From Corynebacterium oculi (GTDB lineage: Bacteria > Actinomycetota > Actinomycetes > Mycobacteriales > Mycobacteriaceae): a DNA stretch of 64,000 nt. The stretch is taken from NCBI RefSeq assembly GCF_001412105.1, contig NZ_LKST01000001.1, forward strand, positions 744,001-808,000. Direction: 5' to 3'. A program made the position numbers and the translations under genes. The notes beneath the pieces were generated by a model, which was given only the letters and a program-made list of their open reading frames with translations, had not been told where the DNA came from and searched no databases. Positions 61,401 through 64,000 of this stretch are shown here, piece by piece. Numbering within the stretch: the first letter of the stretch is position 1; every line of letters begins with the position of its first letter.

Positions 61401-63058
61401 CCGCGGCGGCCCCTTGCCCAGGCCTGCCACAGTTGCGCGTACCGCCCACCGCGAGCGAGCAGTTCCTCGTGGCTGCCCGCCTCTATCACCTCGCCGTTAT
61501 CCATGACCAAAACTCTATCTGCTAGGGCCACGTGGTCAAGACGGTGGGCCACCACCAAGGAAGATCGCCCACGTAACACCTCCGCCGCCGCGCTTTCCAG
61601 CAGCCCCGCGTGCGCGGAGCCTGCCTCCGCGGTGGCCTCGTCCAGGATCACCAGGGCCGGGTCAATCAGCAGGATTCTCGCCAGCGCTAACTGCTGGTTC
61701 TGCACCGGCTCCAGCGGCTCCTCGGTATCGAGGTCCTCCGCCCAGTCCGCCCCCACGCGGCGCAGCGCCTCGTGCATCTCCTTCTCGGTGGCTCCGGGGC
61801 AGGCCAGGCTGAGGTCCTCGCGGGGAGTACCAAAGGAGTTGATCTCCTGGGAGACCAGCGCCACCCTCCCGGCGCGCTCGGCGTCGGACAGCGTGGAGAC
61901 CTCCACGGAATCGATCAGGGCCGCTCCCTGGGTGGGCACGCGCAGCCCGGCAAGCAGGGCGGCCACGGTGCTCTTTCCCGCGCCGGAGGCACCCACGAGG
62001 GCCACGCTGCGGCCGGGTTCGATGCGTAGGTCAATATCACGCACTGCCCGGTGCTCGCCGTAGGAGAAGGAAACCCCGCGCAGTTCCGCTACACCCCGTG
62101 CCGCGCCCACTCCCGAATCCGGTTGGGGTTCGATCCGGGGGACGCCCACGATCCGCGCTAAGGAGGCGTAGGCCGATTGCACGGTGTCGAGGACGCGCAT
62201 GAGCATCATGATGGGGCCGCGCAGCCTGATGAGCATGAGCAGCGCGCCGGTCACGGCCCCCACGCTGAGGTCGAGCGCGTACCCGATGAGCAGGCCCAGC
62301 GCGATGGTCAAAAACTCGCACACGGTGATCCAGCTTTGGAGCACCACCATCGTGGTGCGCGCGGCGATGCCCGTGTCTCGCACCTTAAGGGAGGATTCGC
62401 GGATCCCCTCGTGGATTTTTCTTTCCATGCCGTAGGCGCGCACGGTCTCGGCACCGTGGACGGCCTCTAGCACCCGGCGGGCGCGCTCGCTGCGCATCGA
62501 CTTTTCCCGCGCGTACTTGGCCGGGGCCACGCTCAGGTAGCGGCGGGCCCCGAGGTAGTACAGGGGGGCGACGAGGAGCACGAGGGCGAACTGCGCATCG
62601 ACGCTCAACAGGGCCACCGCCGTGGCCGCGATGGTGAACACGGAACTCGAAAGAATGGGAATGGTCTGCGTGACGGCGGAGGAGAGTTCGGAGACGTCGT
62701 CCGTGGAACGGCTCACGAGGTCCCCCGATCCGGCCTCCTCGACGCGATACACGGGCAGGGCGAGGGCGGTGCTCACCAGCGTGGCGCGCAGCCCGGCGAT
62801 GCCGCGTTCCGCGCTGGTGGAAATGAGATAGAAGCCGGCCGCGCTCAGGGCGGCGGAGCATAACGCCGCGCCCACCAGGAGCCCCGATAGCCCCAGGAGG
62901 GAATCGCCGTTCATCACGGCATCCAACATCGTTCCCATGAGGTGAGGGATGGTCACGCTCATCGCGGAGCCGCCGAGCAGGAGGACGAGGGCCACCACGG
63001 CTCGCGGCCGCAGCCTAAGTTCCTTGCGTATCTGCGCCCAGGTGGCTATCGGGAACAC
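61397..63058 (-). CDS. ABC exporter half-transporter, subunit with intact Walker A/B
   Basis: 553 residues: six transmembrane helices (about 1-300), then an ATPase domain. Walker A is GASGAGKST (about 360) and Walker B LVILDEATAEAG, but the signature loop reads EPVQNQQLALAR instead of LSGGQ. It pairs with the overlapping upstream gene, whose ATPase domain shows the opposite defects. Together they could build one complete ATP site. Siderophore or lipid export is a common role for such pairs, but nothing here decides it. The start is GTG and overlaps the upstream gene by 13 bp. Confidence 0.85.
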   Translation of the reverse strand: MFPIATWAQIRKELRLRPRAVVALVLLLGGSAMSVTIPHLMGTMLDAVMNGDSLLGLSGLLVGAALCSAALSAAGFYLISTSAERGIAGLRATLVSTALALPVYRVEEAGSGDLVSRSTDDVSELSSAVTQTIPILSSSVFTIAATAVALLSVDAQFALVLLVAPLYYLGARRYLSVAPAKYAREKSMRSERARRVLEAVHGAETVRAYGMERKIHEGIRESSLKVRDTGIAARTTMVVLQSWITVCEFLTIALGLLIGYALDLSVGAVTGALLMLIRLRGPIMMLMRVLDTVQSAYASLARIVGVPRIEPQPDSGVGAARGVAELRGVSFSYGEHRAVRDIDLRIEPGRSVALVGASGAGKSTVAALLAGLRVPTQGAALIDSVEVSTLSDAERAGRVALVSQEINSFGTPREDLSLACPGATEKEMHEALRRVGADWAEDLDTEEPLEPVQNQQLALARILLIDPALVILDEATAEAGSAHAGLLESAAAEVLRGRSSLVVAHRLDHVALADRVLVMDNGEVIEAGSHEELLARGGRYAQLWQAWARGRRG

Positions 63059-64000
63059 TCGGCCACCTCCCGCCAGGCCGGGGCGCTGCTGTAGACCAGG
63101 GTGTGCCGCCCCTCTCGCTCCCCGGCCACGCGCTGCGCGATGGTGTACTCGGTCACGGAATCGACGGCCGTGGTGGGGTCGTTGAGCACCAGCACGTCCG
63201 CCTCGGTGGCGATCGCCCGCGCCAGGGCTACCCGCTGGCGCTGCCCGCCGGACAGCGCGGTGCCACCCTCGCCCACCTCCTTATTCGGTATGTCTGAGGC
63301 CGCCGCCACCCACAAAGCATGGCGGGCCTTCTCCTCATCGGGGTGTACGTTCTCGTAGACGGTGCCGGAGAAGAGATCGGCGCGGTGTGGGGCCACCATC
63401 ACCCCCGCCCCGGAGGAATACGGGCATTCCCCGGAACGCACCTCCAGGCCGGTGACCTCGGGGACCTCGGTGTTCCTGGGGTAATCTGGCGCGTCTAAGA
63501 CCTGCTCGATTCGCTGCGCGCTGGCCTGGGCCGCCGCCCATCGGGAGGCGATGTTCTTCCCCAGCATGGTCATCGGGTGGATGATGAACTGCGTGATTCC
63601 CACCACGGTGATGAGTTCCCCCACGCTGATCCTTCCCTGCTGCGCCAGCACCGCGGCGGCGACGGCCAGGGCCACCACGTAGAGGGAACCCACGGCATCG
63701 GTGGCGGCGTTCAATCGGGCGTGGGCGGCGTTAGCGGCCACGGTGCGCCGATACGCCTCGTCGGAGGCCGCGCGATAGCGCTGCCCCACCGCCCCTACCG
63801 CCCCGATCCCCTTGAGCGTGCGCAGGCCGTGCACGATGTTGGCGGCGAGGGCGGACGCCCGGGCCAGGCCTTCTTGGCGTCGAAAGGCGGCGCGGCGCAG
63901 GGGACGGGCCTGCCGCAGGGATACCCACACGATCAGCGGTCCCCCGCAGAGCACCGCCAGCCCCAGCGGTACCGAAACGTTCACCAGCACCACGGCGGCA
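63046..64000 (-). CDS. ABC exporter half-transporter, partial, degenerate ATPase domain
   Basis: The N-terminus lies beyond the window end; 318 residues are visible. The latter part of the membrane domain (about 1-190) is followed by a short ATPase domain. After GLEVRSGE the sequence goes directly to VMVAPHRADLFSGTVYENV, so the whole Walker A segment is missing. The signature is perfect (LSGGQRQRVALARAI), while Walker B reads VLVLNDPTTAVD, with Asn for Asp and Asp for the catalytic Glu. It complements the next gene, which has good Walker motifs but a poor signature. Confidence 0.82.
   Translation of the reverse strand, partial: AAVVLVNVSVPLGLAVLCGGPLIVWVSLRQARPLRRAAFRRQEGLARASALAANIVHGLRTLKGIGAVGAVGQRYRAASDEAYRRTVAANAAHARLNAATDAVGSLYVVALAVAAAVLAQQGRISVGELITVVGITQFIIHPMTMLGKNIASRWAAAQASAQRIEQVLDAPDYPRNTEVPEVTGLEVRSGECPYSSGAGVMVAPHRADLFSGTVYENVHPDEEKARHALWVAAASDIPNKEVGEGGTALSGGQRQRVALARAIATEADVLVLNDPTTAVDSVTEYTIAQRVAGEREGRHTLVYSSAPAWREVAECSR

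Noticed and set aside
63400-63470. Loss of Walker A in the second ABC subunit as a frameshift
   Set aside because: The frame is continuous on both sides and the neighbouring ATPase sequence is well formed, so an in-frame deletion or a family trait fits better.

Overview
The window is a 64 kb piece of a high-GC actinobacterial chromosome, almost certainly Corynebacterium. The markers for this are an ARC-Dop-Pup-PafA-PafB-PafC cluster with no 20S proteasome genes, OdhI beside an FtsR-like MerR regulator, RbpA, separate but adjacent lnt and ppm genes, and SecA2. Many genes also appear leaderless, with a TANNNT -10 box only 6-8 nt before the start codon. No phage, IS element, CRISPR array or integron was seen.

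Layout. 0-5 kb: the end of hisG, aspA plus a Dcu C4-dicarboxylate carrier, and fhs. 5-18 kb: a RecB-like Fe-S nuclease, an M18 aminopeptidase (frameshifted), trmI, the pupylation cluster, tatA/tatC and the helicase helY. 18-23.5 kb: an Xaa-Pro peptidase, a DprE2-like SDR, cobK, fxsA and the lipoprotein acylation and mannosyl-donor pair lnt-ppm. 23.5-29 kb: a dpp/opp-type peptide transporter operon whose dual ATPase is frameshifted and whose binding protein has a premature stop. 29-31.5 kb: rbpA and small envelope or zinc-binding proteins. 31.5-36 kb: two divergent paralogous AAA ATPases with a structured intergenic region, then PhzF and an ACR3/BASS-like carrier. 36-42 kb: a hydrolase-OsmC fusion, TDT and MHS carriers, a relic zone of DJ-1 and SRPBCC fragments, a cyclopropane synthase-like methyltransferase and ndh. 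42-55 kb: a TPP riboswitch with a ThiD-TenA fusion, a serine-type permease, corA (frameshifted), gnd, a DEAD helicase and two CNNM/CorC-like proteins. 55-64 kb: a MerR regulator, a DUF151 protein, ftsR, odhI, secA2, tRNA-Pro(GGG), a secreted esterase and a heterodimeric ABC exporter that runs off the window.

Two features stand out. First, each of the two divergent AAA ATPase/winged-helix paralogues is preceded by its own array of 9-bp direct repeats. Both arrays have a two-plus-two layout, with TTATGCG cores on one side and TTATCCA cores on the other, and a perfect 14-bp palindrome lies between them. This looks like an undescribed self-regulatory or DNA-bound module, and one of the two ATPases is broken by a 4-bp tandem duplication. 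Second, at least eight genes carry single simple lesions (1-nt indels, 2-bp and 4-bp tandem duplications, in-frame stops). They are mostly transporters and accessory enzymes, whereas the core cell-biology genes are intact. This pattern fits recent gene decay, although the homopolymer cases could also be sequencing errors.

How the genes work together. AspA and Dcu form an aspartate-fumarate module. Fhs and gnd feed one-carbon and NADPH metabolism. OdhI controls oxoglutarate dehydrogenase. Lnt and Ppm complete lipoproteins and supply polyprenyl-phosphate-mannose. The Tat proteins and SecA2 are export functions. The TPP riboswitch shuts thiamine salvage (ThiD-TenA) by covering its own ribosome binding site.
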